Shown one piece after another: positions 36,021 to 44,131 of a DNA stretch of 64,000 nt (its first letter is position 1; each line of letters starts with the position of its first letter). The position numbers were made by a program, and so were the translations under genes. Under the pieces are notes generated by a model. It saw nothing but the letters and a program-made list of their open reading frames with translations, was not told the DNA's origin and made no database searches. The stretch lies in assembly GCF_001684975.1 (NCBI RefSeq), contig NZ_MAYH01000045.1, positions 372,001 to 436,000 on the forward strand. The letters are read 5' to 3'. The stretch is from Chryseobacterium artocarpi. GTDB taxonomy: Bacteria > Bacteroidota > Bacteroidia > Flavobacteriales > Weeksellaceae.

Positions 36021-36055
36021 AAAAATAAAAAAACAGCTCCAATAAGGAACTGTTC
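36021..36055 (-). terminator. Terminator after the DUF4293 gene
   Basis: AACAGCTCC / GGAACTGTT stem with one mismatch (36032-36053) followed on the minus strand by a T run. Confidence 0.8.
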
Positions 36056-36078
36056 TCACTCAAAAAATCGTTGTAAGG

Positions 36079-36468
36079 CTATCGAAGTCTGTCTACAGAT
36101 TTTACGAGCCTCTCATCTTTACGGACGTATACGTTTGCTATAAGCAGACATATTACCGCAATTAATGGGAAAATCGGCTCAATACCCTTCTCAGGAAAAT
36201 GAATTCCTCCGGATAAGTTTAGTAACCAGTACGCCAATACACCAATCAACAAAGCGTTTATAATGATGCTGATGGTATTCAGCAAAATTTGTCTTTTTCT
36301 GTTTTTGAAACTAAAAATACTTAATGCACCAATGATGACAAGTACTATTGCTCCGATATTAATTACCGGGATAGTGTCTGATAAAACAACATCCTGTCCC
36401 GTTATAAAAAGGAAAACAGCAGCTAAAACTGCTAATAAAGTCCATATAGTTTGTATTCTCTGTAGCAT
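36079..36468 (-). CDS. DUF4293 membrane protein
   Basis: 129 aa with four membrane segments (about 5-25, 36-54, 63-85 and 98-118). MLQRIQTIWTLLA at the start and the FPLIAVICLLIANVYVRKDERLVKS end are typical of DUF4293, a Bacteroidota family usually encoded divergently from rho, as here. Function unknown. Confidence 0.85.
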   Translation of the reverse strand: MLQRIQTIWTLLAVLAAVFLFITGQDVVLSDTIPVINIGAIVLVIIGALSIFSFKNRKRQILLNTISIIINALLIGVLAYWLLNLSGGIHFPEKGIEPIFPLIAVICLLIANVYVRKDERLVKSVDRLR

Positions 36469-36486
36469 TGAATATTAAATTCTTGG

Positions 36487-36533
36487 CAAAAATAACATAA
36501 ATTTTGCACAATTCAAAAATAAGTGTAGATTTG
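36487..36533. promoter_or_regulatory. Interleaved divergent promoters of the DUF4293 gene and rho
   Basis: Minus strand: TTTG (36514-36517), 19-base spacer, TATTTTTG (36487-36494), 18 bases before the DUF4293 ATG. Plus strand: TTTG (36503-36506), 19-base spacer, TAGATTTG (36526-36533), giving rho a leader of about 73 bases. Each -33 lies inside the other promoter's spacer. Confidence 0.75.
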
Positions 36534-36612
36534 CATTATACAATGTACTTGAAAACAAAAGTCACCGGACTTACTTTTCTTACTCACAATTAATTACATT
36601 TTTACATTAAAT

Positions 36613-38424
36613 ATGTTTAACATAGAAACGTTAAGGTCAAAATCCGTAACGGAACTGACTAAAATCTTAAAGGATTTGGGCGTTAAAGTTGCAAGAAATA
36701 GCAATGAAAATGACAAGATCTTTGCAATTCTTGACTTTCAGGCTTCCAACCCAAAAGTCTCAAAAGATTATTTCAACGCCACTGAAACCAGCACAAATAC
36801 TGAAGAAGCTCCAGCAGAAAAAACTGTAAAGGCTCCGGCAAAAAAGGCTGCCCCAAAGAAAGCACCAGCTAAACCAAGAGTGGCAGCAAAAGCTCAGACA
36901 GAACCCGTAGTAGAAGAAAAAGTAGAGGATAAAACGCCGGTTGCTGAAGAAATAAAAGCTGAGGAACCCAAAGCAGAAACAGCTGCAACAACAGACGAAA
37001 CATCTGCCGCAAATTCAGCTAAAAAGAAAAGAAAAAGAGTTCCTACCAACACTGGTAATACTGAAGTCTCACAAGATAAACCAGAAGCTCCTAAAAACAC
37101 AGAATCCCAAGAGCCTGCTCAGGCTGAAGAAAAGCCAAACAACCCTCAACAACAGGCTAATAAATCTCCAAGAGGAAACAATCACCCGCAAAACAGCGGA
37201 AACCAACATAAAAATCAACATCAGCATCAAAACCAAAATCCTAATCAGAACCAAAACAGGCATTCTGAAAAGGCAGAGGAGCACGCGGACCACAAAAAAG
37301 AATTCAACTTTGACGGAATGGTAAGCATTGAAGGTGTGTTGGAAATTTTACCTGATAATTACGGATTCCTACGTTCATCAGACTTTAGCTATATCTCATC
37401 TCCTGATGATGTGTATGTTTCTACAGCACAAATCAGAAACTTTGGTTTAAAAACCGGAGATACAGTAAAAGGAATTGTAAGATTACCTAAAGAAGGTGAA
37501 AAGTATTTTTCATTATTAAGACCTACAGAAGTTAATGGACGTGATCTAGCGTTTATTAAAGACAGAGTAGCATTTGAATATCTTACACCACTTTTCCCTG
37601 AAGAAAAATTCAACCTTGCAGGAAGCGGATCTACTGTTTCTACAAGAATTGTTGATTTGTTTGCACCTATTGGTAAAGGACAAAGAGCAATGATTGTTGC
37701 ACAGCCTAAAACAGGTAAGACAATGTTGCTTAAAGATATTGCTAACTCTATCGCAGCTAACCACCCGGAAGTATATATGATGGTTCTTCTGATTGACGAA
37801 CGTCCGGAAGAGGTAACTGATATGGAAAGAAGTGTAAATGCAGAAGTAATTGCCTCTACATTTGACGAAGCAGCAGAAAAACACGTGAAAGTTGCCAACC
37901 TTGTTCTTGCAAAAGCACAAAGAATGGTAGAGTGCGGACATGATGTTGTAATTCTGTTAGACTCTATTACCAGATTAGCAAGAGCATACAATACAGTAAC
38001 TCCTGCATCAGGAAAGGTTCTTTCCGGTGGGGTAGATGCCAATGCACTTCACAAGCCGAAGAGATTCTTTGGAGCTGCTAGAAAAATTGAAGGTGGTGGA
38101 TCTTTAACGATTATTGCTACTGCTCTTATTGATACAGGTTCTAAAATGGACGAAGTGATCTTTGAAGAATTTAAAGGTACAGGTAACATGGAACTTCAGC
38201 TAGACAGAAAAATTGCAAACAGAAGAATTTATCCTGCGATTGACCTGGTTTCATCCAGCACACGTAGAGATGATCTTCTTCTTGACGAAGTTACTTCACA
38301 GAGAATGTGGATCTTGAGAAAATATCTTTCTGAGATGAATCCTGTAGAAGCAATGGAATTTGTAGATAAGAACATCAAAGGTACCCTTAATAATGAGGAA
38401 TTCCTGATGTCTATGAATAAATAA
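36613..38424 (+). CDS. rho: Transcription termination factor Rho with a long disordered insertion
   Basis: 603 aa; E. coli Rho is about 419. Residues 1-55 are the N-terminal helix bundle. From about 55 to 230 there is a low-complexity region, first Ala/Lys/Glu/Pro-rich, then Asn/Gln/His-rich (about 170-220). The cold-shock-like RNA-binding domain starts at FDGMVSIEGVLEILPDNYGFLRS. The ATPase core has Walker A AQPKTGKTMLLK, Walker B MMVLLIDERPEEVTDM, the Q-loop VLSGGVDANALHKPKRFFGAARKIE and the R-loop DTGSKMDEVIFEEFKGTGNMEL. All intact. Long insertions are typical of Bacteroidota Rho. A 73-base leader could allow autoregulation. Confidence 0.96.
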   Translation: MFNIETLRSKSVTELTKILKDLGVKVARNSNENDKIFAILDFQASNPKVSKDYFNATETSTNTEEAPAEKTVKAPAKKAAPKKAPAKPRVAAKAQTEPVVEEKVEDKTPVAEEIKAEEPKAETAATTDETSAANSAKKKRKRVPTNTGNTEVSQDKPEAPKNTESQEPAQAEEKPNNPQQQANKSPRGNNHPQNSGNQHKNQHQHQNQNPNQNQNRHSEKAEEHADHKKEFNFDGMVSIEGVLEILPDNYGFLRSSDFSYISSPDDVYVSTAQIRNFGLKTGDTVKGIVRLPKEGEKYFSLLRPTEVNGRDLAFIKDRVAFEYLTPLFPEEKFNLAGSGSTVSTRIVDLFAPIGKGQRAMIVAQPKTGKTMLLKDIANSIAANHPEVYMMVLLIDERPEEVTDMERSVNAEVIASTFDEAAEKHVKVANLVLAKAQRMVECGHDVVILLDSITRLARAYNTVTPASGKVLSGGVDANALHKPKRFFGAARKIEGGGSLTIIATALIDTGSKMDEVIFEEFKGTGNMELQLDRKIANRRIYPAIDLVSSSTRRDDLLLDEVTSQRMWILRKYLSEMNPVEAMEFVDKNIKGTLNNEEFLMSMNK

Positions 38425-38444
38425 ATTTAATTATTGTTAAATAG

Positions 38445-38480
38445 AAAGCACGTATCGTATTATATGATCCGTGCTTTTTA
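38445..38480 (+). terminator. Terminator after rho
   Basis: AAAGCACG (38445-38452) and CGTGCTTT (38470-38477) with imperfect inner pairing, then a T run. Confidence 0.75.
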
Positions 38481-38578
38481 TTTTTAGTCTAAATTCAGGA
38501 TAGAAAAAATATTTTAAAACTTAATTCATTCTAAATCAATATATCAATGTTAAAGATTTATTAAAGTAATCCCCAATC

Positions 38579-38610
38579 TTTGATAATACCTTAAATATTG
38601 GCTAATTTTG
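38579..38610 (+). promoter_or_regulatory. Promoter of the superoxide dismutase gene
   Basis: TTTG (38579-38582), 20-base spacer, TAATTTTG (38603-38610), 25 bases before the ATG. Good match to the Bacteroidota consensus. Confidence 0.7.
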
Positions 38611-38635
38611 AAGTATAACATTAAAAATAAAGATT

Positions 38636-39232
38636 ATGTCATTTGAATTACCAAAATTAGGATATGCGTACGATGCATTAGAACCTACGATCGATGCAAG
38701 AACTATGGAAATCCACTATACGAAGCACCACCAGGCGTATATTGACAACTTAAATAAAGCAATCGAAGGAACTGATCTAGCAGGAAAAACTATTGAAGAG
38801 ATCTGCCAGACAGGAACTGACAAACCAGCGGTAAGAAACAATGGTGGAGGACACTTCAACCACTCTTTATTCTGGGAAATCTTAACTCCTGGAGGAAGCA
38901 AAGAGCCTGTAGGAAACGTAAAAGCTGCTATCGAAAACTATGGTGGTCTTGAAAAATTCAAAAATGATTTTTCTGATGCTGCTAAAACAAGATTCGGTTC
39001 AGGATGGGCTTGGCTAGTAAAAAATGCTGACGGTTCAGTATCTGTATCTTCTACTCCAAACCAGGATAACCCATTAATGCCTGTAGCAGACGTTAAAGGA
39101 ACTCCTGTATTAGGATTAGATGTTTGGGAGCACGCTTATTACTTAAACTACCAAAACAGAAGACCTGACTATGTTTCTGCTTTCTTTGAAGTAGTAAACT
39201 GGGATAAAGTAGAGGAATTATTCAACAAATAA
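38636..39232 (+). CDS. sod: Superoxide dismutase, Fe/Mn family (Mn-type residues)
   Basis: 198 aa, normal length, no signal peptide, so cytoplasmic. Metal ligands H27, H76 (GGGHFNHSLFW), D162 and H166 (LGLDVWEHAYYL). Gly at the position before HFNH and Gln143 in NQDNPLM match the MnSOD pattern, but family members can take Fe or both. Stands alone with its own promoter and terminator. Confidence 0.95.
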   Translation: MSFELPKLGYAYDALEPTIDARTMEIHYTKHHQAYIDNLNKAIEGTDLAGKTIEEICQTGTDKPAVRNNGGGHFNHSLFWEILTPGGSKEPVGNVKAAIENYGGLEKFKNDFSDAAKTRFGSGWAWLVKNADGSVSVSSTPNQDNPLMPVADVKGTPVLGLDVWEHAYYLNYQNRRPDYVSAFFEVVNWDKVEELFNK

Positions 39233-39253
39233 TTTTCAGCTATTATAAAAATA

Positions 39254-39283
39254 AAAGGTTCAGAATTTTCTGAACCTTTTTTA
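39254..39283 (+). terminator. Terminator after sod, possibly bidirectional
   Basis: AAAGGTTCAGAA (39254-39265) and TTCTGAACCTTT (39268-39279) followed by T; A-rich on the other side, so it may also serve the convergent gene ending at 39300. Confidence 0.85.
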
Positions 39284-39299
39284 TTTGTAAATATTAAGA

Positions 39300-39722
39300 T
39301 TACCATCTCACAGCATCGCTTCCGGATAATCCGTTCATTCTTAATTTATACTTCCAGTTTACATACACGAAAACCTGATATAGTTTATATTCAAATTTGA
39401 TCCCGTAATTTTCTTTAGGGTCATAGTCTATTCCTGATTCTATAATGTTTTGATATCTCCCTGAATTGTAATAGCTATTCCATTCATTCACAAGAAATGT
39501 ATTTTTTGTCTTAAGGTAAGACTCAGAGTACTGGCTGATAGGTTTTGCCACAGCACTAAGAAAGTAATCGAATTGAGTATCAATTACAGTAAGATCCCAT
39601 TCTCCGTCTTCATTTTTTGAAGGCTTCATTTCATGCTGCTCTTTATCTTTTTTCGGTGTTTTTTGTGAATAACAACTGTAGGGGATAAGAGCAATACATA
39701 ATAATAGAATAAAATTTTTCAT
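39300..39722 (-). CDS. Probable lipoprotein, DUF6146-like
   Basis: 140 aa. Hydrophobic signal with possible lipobox (IPYSC, Cys at about 17). Residues 40-140 carry DLTVIDTQFDYFLSAVAKP, LKTKNTFLVNEWNSYYNSGRY and IDYDPKENYGIKFEYKLYQVF, as in the flavobacterial DUF6146 family. Function unknown. A terminator separates it from the upstream nuclease gene on the same strand. Confidence 0.72.
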   Translation of the reverse strand: MKNFILLLCIALIPYSCYSQKTPKKDKEQHEMKPSKNEDGEWDLTVIDTQFDYFLSAVAKPISQYSESYLKTKNTFLVNEWNSYYNSGRYQNIIESGIDYDPKENYGIKFEYKLYQVFVYVNWKYKLRMNGLSGSDAVRW

Positions 39723-39737
39723 GATTGATTATTTACA

Positions 39738-39767
39738 TAAAAAAAGCACTCCAATAAGAGTGCCTTT
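39738..39767 (-). terminator. Terminator after the secreted EEP gene
   Basis: AGCACTC / GAGTGCC-type stem (39745-39764) with a T run on the minus strand. Confidence 0.75.
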
Positions 39768-39773
39768 CTATAT

Positions 39774-40973
39774 TTATTTTTTAACAAATTCTTTCTGAAT
39801 TACAGAAACCGCTGGGAAGTGGTCACTGTATCCACCTGTAAATCTGTCTCCGTCCCAAGAACGTAACGGGTATCCTTTCCATTGTCCTTCTTTGTTTACT
39901 AAATAAGCAGGAGCATAAATCTCAGCTTTGTAAATACTATAAGTAGGAGTTAATTTTTCTGGAGAATAAAGATTTCTTGAAACAATAATCTGATCAAATA
40001 AGTTTGGAGCGTCTCTATAAGCTAAAGAAGCTACACCAGCCTTATATAATTTATACATTAAGTTGTAATAAGGAGTCTTGTCTGATAATTCACTTGGATC
40101 ACCTACAGCTGCAAGGTGTTTTTTCAAACTTGGGCTTACAGGATCATCGTTATAGTCACCCATTGCGAATAATTTAATTCCTGGATTTTCAGCAGTTACT
40201 TTATCCATTTCGTTTTTTAGGACTGTGGCTGCAGTATTTCTTTTAGCAAGAGAAATTGCTTCACCTCCTCTTCTGGAAGGCCAGTGATTCATAAAGATAC
40301 CTACTTTTTCACCGTCAAGTAATCCTATTGCAATTACAATATCTCTGGTGTATTCTCTTTTTCCGTTTTCATCATAGATCTTGATTTCTTTTTTATAAGA
40401 ATCAAGTACAGAGAATCTTCCTTTCTGATAAATGATCGCTACATCAATACCTCTGGCATCGTAAGAATTGAAATGTACAATTCCATAATTACTTTTTGCC
40501 AACGCAGGTTGTTTGATAAGATCTTCAATAACCTGTCTGTTTTCAACTTCGATTAGTCCGCAGATAGCAGGATTATCGTTGGTGTATTGTCTTCCAAGTT
40601 CTGAAATTACCTTAGCTTCATTTGCAAGCTTTTGGTTATAATATTTTGTCCCCCATCTTTTTGGGCTGTTTACAGTAAAATCTTCAGACAGGAACTGTTT
40701 TCTGATTACTTTTTTTCCGATTAAAAGATCGTCACTCCATTCTCCCTTGTAATCCTCTGTAGTTTCAAGATACTTCAGAGAGTCTACAGGTACACTTCTG
40801 TGAAATTTAGGGTTGGAACGAGGTAAGGTTCCATCAATATAATCCGCGGAAGGAATTGTGTCCCAAAGGTTTTCTACGTTCAGGAATGCGACAGCTGCTC
40901 TTCTTACCTGCTTCTGTTGTGAGAAAGCAGTACCAAAGCAAAATATGGCAGCAATGACTAAATATTTTTTCAT
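39774..40973 (-). CDS. Secreted endonuclease/exonuclease/phosphatase-family protein
   Basis: 399 aa. Signal peptide 1-18 (TAFSQ). The EEP (DNase I-like) fold is shown by FLNVENLWDT, GLIEVENRQVIEDL (metal-binding Glu), DVAIIYQ, FMNHWPSRRGG, FAMGDYNDDP and GGYSDHFPAVSV (the final Asp-His pair). All catalytic residues appear present. Substrate could be nucleic acid or a phosphoester. It is divergent from a TonB receptor and DUF5689 lipoprotein, an order that I associate with nucleic-acid or phosphate scavenging in Flavobacteriia (inference). Confidence 0.88.
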   Translation of the reverse strand: MKKYLVIAAIFCFGTAFSQQKQVRRAAVAFLNVENLWDTIPSADYIDGTLPRSNPKFHRSVPVDSLKYLETTEDYKGEWSDDLLIGKKVIRKQFLSEDFTVNSPKRWGTKYYNQKLANEAKVISELGRQYTNDNPAICGLIEVENRQVIEDLIKQPALAKSNYGIVHFNSYDARGIDVAIIYQKGRFSVLDSYKKEIKIYDENGKREYTRDIVIAIGLLDGEKVGIFMNHWPSRRGGEAISLAKRNTAATVLKNEMDKVTAENPGIKLFAMGDYNDDPVSPSLKKHLAAVGDPSELSDKTPYYNLMYKLYKAGVASLAYRDAPNLFDQIIVSRNLYSPEKLTPTYSIYKAEIYAPAYLVNKEGQWKGYPLRSWDGDRFTGGYSDHFPAVSVIQKEFVKK

Positions 40974-41390
40974 ATTCTTAGTATATTCAAAAAATTGAGG
41001 GGGTAAAATTACTAATTTTATATAAGAATAAAGAGTAAAATGATCTGAGTTTAGTTTAAGAAAAAGTTAAGTATCAGATTGAATGATGAAAAGATGAGTA
41101 TTGAAAGGGATGTTGCTGGATTTATTGATTTTTTTCATCATCTGTGATTTTTTTATGAAATAAGTTATTTGTTTTGGAATTAATAATTTTAATACAGGAT
41201 CATTATGGTTTCTTTATAGAAAATCATTCTCACCTTTTTGTGATTCATTAAAATTGGGGGATTTTTTTAGGATAATGGAGGTAGGTTAAGAAAAATTAAT
41301 AGAATAAATAACTAAAAATGTTTGAGTTAATGAAAATAGTCCTAAATTTGTTGCCCCTTAAATAAAGAAGGAGTTAAAAATAAGTTTATT
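40974..41390. other. 417-base divergent intergenic region
   Basis: Contains the strong promoter of the TonB receptor at 41321-41350 and an AT-rich leader. No reading frame or RNA gene seen; no clear promoter for the EEP gene. Confidence 0.7.
41321..41350 (+). promoter_or_regulatory. Promoter of the TonB-DUF5689 operon
   Basis: TTTG (41321-41324), 18-base spacer, TAAATTTG (41343-41350), 40 bases before the ATG. An AAGAAGGAG segment at 41366-41374 is a rare Shine-Dalgarno-like stretch but is too far from the ATG to be normal. Confidence 0.75.
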
Positions 41391-44120
41391 ATGATTAAAA
41401 AACTATCCCTAATCTCTTTGTTTACGTTAATGCCGGCATCTTTTTACTTTGCGCAAACAACTGTTTATGCGTATGTTAAAGATCAGGATGGTAAGCCTTT
41501 AGAGAAAGCAGAAGTAGATCTAGCACAATCCAGCAACGATGTTGCAGCGGATAAAATTGGGTACTTCCAGTTTGTGGATTTAAAACCTGGCCATTATCTT
41601 ATCACAGTAACAAAACCAAGCTTCGAGTCTAAGATCTTAGAGTTTGATGTGACTGCGGATGAGAAGAGAAAAGATTTAGGTGTTATTACACTTAATTACA
41701 ACTTAGGATCAGATGCAGGAGTAATAGTTATTGATGATTCAGCAAATGATACCGAAGATGGGGGCTCTTCAATGCAGCCTACGGTAGGGCTTTTAAGCTC
41801 AGGAAGAGATGCTTTCCAAAATGTTTCCGCTTTTGAATTAGGTGCTTACTGGTTCAGACCTAGAGGGGTAGACAACAGATTTGAGGATGTATTATTTAAC
41901 GGGGTTTCCATGTCTAAAAATGATGATGGAAAAATAGACTTTAATAACTGGGGTGGTTTGAACGATGTTACAAGATACCCTTATGAAAATGTAGATAATA
42001 TCACTCCATCTGAATATACTTTTGGGAATTTAGGTGGGGCTGTTTATTATAATACGAGAGCTTCCAGCTACAGAAAGCAGACTTCACTAGCGTACTCATT
42101 TACAAACAGAAGTTATTTGCACAGAGCAATCGCAACTTATTCTTCAGGACTTACTAAAAATGGCTGGGCATTTACATTCTCAGCAAGTAGAAGATGGGGA
42201 GACAGAGCTATTCTTGATGGAGTATATCAGGATGCTTACGCTTATTTTGCATCCATTGAAAAGAAATTCAGTGACAGACACTCTATTAACTTAACAGCTT
42301 TCGGGTCTCCTACTTACAGAGCTTCAAATTCTCCAAATACACAGGAGGTTTATGACCTTATGGGGAAAAATTATAATTCATACTGGGGATGGCAAGATGG
42401 AGAAAAGAGAAACTCTAGAATCAGAAATGTTTATGAACCGGTATTCATGTTGACAGATTACTTAAAAGTAGGTAAAAATTCAAACTGGATTAATACAGTT
42501 TCTTATCAGTTCGGTAGTGATGCAAGAAGTAGACTAGATTGGTTCCACGCTGCAGACCCGAATCCAACATATTACAGAAAATTACCAAGCTTCGGACTTT
42601 TGACAGCTGATGAATTCAGAGAACAGGCTCAAATCGACTGGAACTATATGTATAATTCCAACCGTTTGAACCTTACCAATATGGATAAGTCTAAGAGAGG
42701 AGCTTCTTATACATTGGTAGAAGATGTAAACAAAGACAAAACATTTAATTTTGCATCACACTTTGATACAAGATTGAAAGACAACTGGAAATTGAATATT
42801 AACTTCAATTATCAGAACCTTAAATCTGATAATTTTAGAAGAATTAAAGATTTATTAGGAGCTAATTATGCAAATAACCTTAATGCTTTTAATAATGATG
42901 TTCAATATAATGTTGATGACCCTAATACGGAAGTTAGAGTAGGAGATAGAACCCAGTATTCTTATGAATTGACTAAAAATCATTACTCATTAAATATTTC
43001 AACAGAAGTTGATTTCAATAAATGGAATGTTGTAGCTTCAGTATTCTCATCTTACTCAGAATCTTACAGAGATGGTAAGTTCAGAAGTGCATTGTTTATG
43101 GACAACTCAAAAGGAAAGAGTGCTGTTTATAGTGCGTTAGATGCGGGAATTAAAGGAAAAATCACTTACAAAATCAACGGTAAAAACTTTATCGTTTATA
43201 ATGGAGCTTTATTCAGTTTAGCACCTACATTTAATGAAATCTTTATTAATCCAAGAGTAGGAGACTTCTTAACTCCGGGAGTTAAAAATCAGGTGATTAA
43301 TTCAAATGATATCAGCTATATCATGAGAGGTCAGATTTTAAAACTTAGAGTTTCAGGGTACTATACCACAATCAGTAATTCTACAGAAATATCAAGATAT
43401 TATTTAGCTGTTTCTTCTAACAATACAGGATCGTACAATACATTGGTAAATGAGGCTATGAGCGGTGCTGATAAGAGATATATTGGTGCAGAATTAGGGT
43501 TCGATGTGAAAGTTACTCCTACCATTAATGCAGTTGGGGTAGCAAGTATAGGTGAATATAAATTTACAAATACACCTAATGTATATACATTTGATGATCT
43601 TAATGCATTCAGAAGCTATGGTAAGGCTAATATCAAGGATTATAAAGTAGCCGGAACACCTCAGAAAGCATTTTCTTTAGGCTTAAAATATAATTCACCT
43701 AAGTACTGGTGGGTTGGAGCATCTGCCAACTATCTGATGGACCAATATTTGGATTTCTCCGCAATCAATAAAACAGCAGCAATGTACACTATTCCAAATA
43801 CAGGAGGCATGTTATATGACGGTGTTACACCAGAACTTGTTCAGATGTTGACTGCACAAACGAAATTTGATGATCAGTTTATGTTAAATGCTAATGCCGG
43901 TAAATCTTTCCAATTTGGAAAATATAGAGTAGGAGTAAGTATTTCGGTAAATAATATTTTAAATAACAGAAATTATGTAACTGGTGGATTCGAGCAAGGA
44001 AGATATGCCAACTTCCCGGATGCACTAGCAGAATACCAGAGAGGAACTCCTTATTTCGGTCCAAAACTATGGTATGACAGAGGAAGAACATTCTTTACTA
44101 ATGTTTATTTAAGATTCTAA
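41391..44120 (+). CDS. TonB-dependent receptor with carboxypeptidase-like regulatory domain
   Basis: 909 aa outer-membrane protein. Signal peptide 1-22 (FYFAQ). Residues 24-100 form a CarboxypepD_reg-like domain (VYAYVKDQDGKPLEKAEV, GYFQFVDLKPGHYLITV). Plug from about 120 (VGLLSSGRDAFQNVSAFELGAYWFRPRG), then a beta-barrel ending TFFTNVYLRF. No SusD partner; a DUF5689 lipoprotein follows after 11 bases, probably its surface partner. Imported substrate is unknown; the divergent secreted nuclease hints at nucleic-acid fragments. Confidence 0.92.
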   Translation: MIKKLSLISLFTLMPASFYFAQTTVYAYVKDQDGKPLEKAEVDLAQSSNDVAADKIGYFQFVDLKPGHYLITVTKPSFESKILEFDVTADEKRKDLGVITLNYNLGSDAGVIVIDDSANDTEDGGSSMQPTVGLLSSGRDAFQNVSAFELGAYWFRPRGVDNRFEDVLFNGVSMSKNDDGKIDFNNWGGLNDVTRYPYENVDNITPSEYTFGNLGGAVYYNTRASSYRKQTSLAYSFTNRSYLHRAIATYSSGLTKNGWAFTFSASRRWGDRAILDGVYQDAYAYFASIEKKFSDRHSINLTAFGSPTYRASNSPNTQEVYDLMGKNYNSYWGWQDGEKRNSRIRNVYEPVFMLTDYLKVGKNSNWINTVSYQFGSDARSRLDWFHAADPNPTYYRKLPSFGLLTADEFREQAQIDWNYMYNSNRLNLTNMDKSKRGASYTLVEDVNKDKTFNFASHFDTRLKDNWKLNINFNYQNLKSDNFRRIKDLLGANYANNLNAFNNDVQYNVDDPNTEVRVGDRTQYSYELTKNHYSLNISTEVDFNKWNVVASVFSSYSESYRDGKFRSALFMDNSKGKSAVYSALDAGIKGKITYKINGKNFIVYNGALFSLAPTFNEIFINPRVGDFLTPGVKNQVINSNDISYIMRGQILKLRVSGYYTTISNSTEISRYYLAVSSNNTGSYNTLVNEAMSGADKRYIGAELGFDVKVTPTINAVGVASIGEYKFTNTPNVYTFDDLNAFRSYGKANIKDYKVAGTPQKAFSLGLKYNSPKYWWVGASANYLMDQYLDFSAINKTAAMYTIPNTGGMLYDGVTPELVQMLTAQTKFDDQFMLNANAGKSFQFGKYRVGVSISVNNILNNRNYVTGGFEQGRYANFPDALAEYQRGTPYFGPKLWYDRGRTFFTNVYLRF

Positions 44121-44131
44121 TAACAACTAAA

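Noticed and set aside
37201..37262. Tandem repeat or assembly artefact in the Asn/Gln/His stretch of rho
   Set aside because: The frame stays open and codons vary, so it is ordinary low-complexity coding sequence.
36894..37293. Minus-strand frames rich in Val/Ser/Leu inside rho
   Set aside because: Antisense of the low-complexity Ala/Lys/Glu and Asn/Gln region; no support as genes.
41366..41374. Shine-Dalgarno site of the TonB receptor gene
   Set aside because: AAGAAGGAG lies 16 bases before the ATG, farther than a working site, and the group rarely uses such sites.
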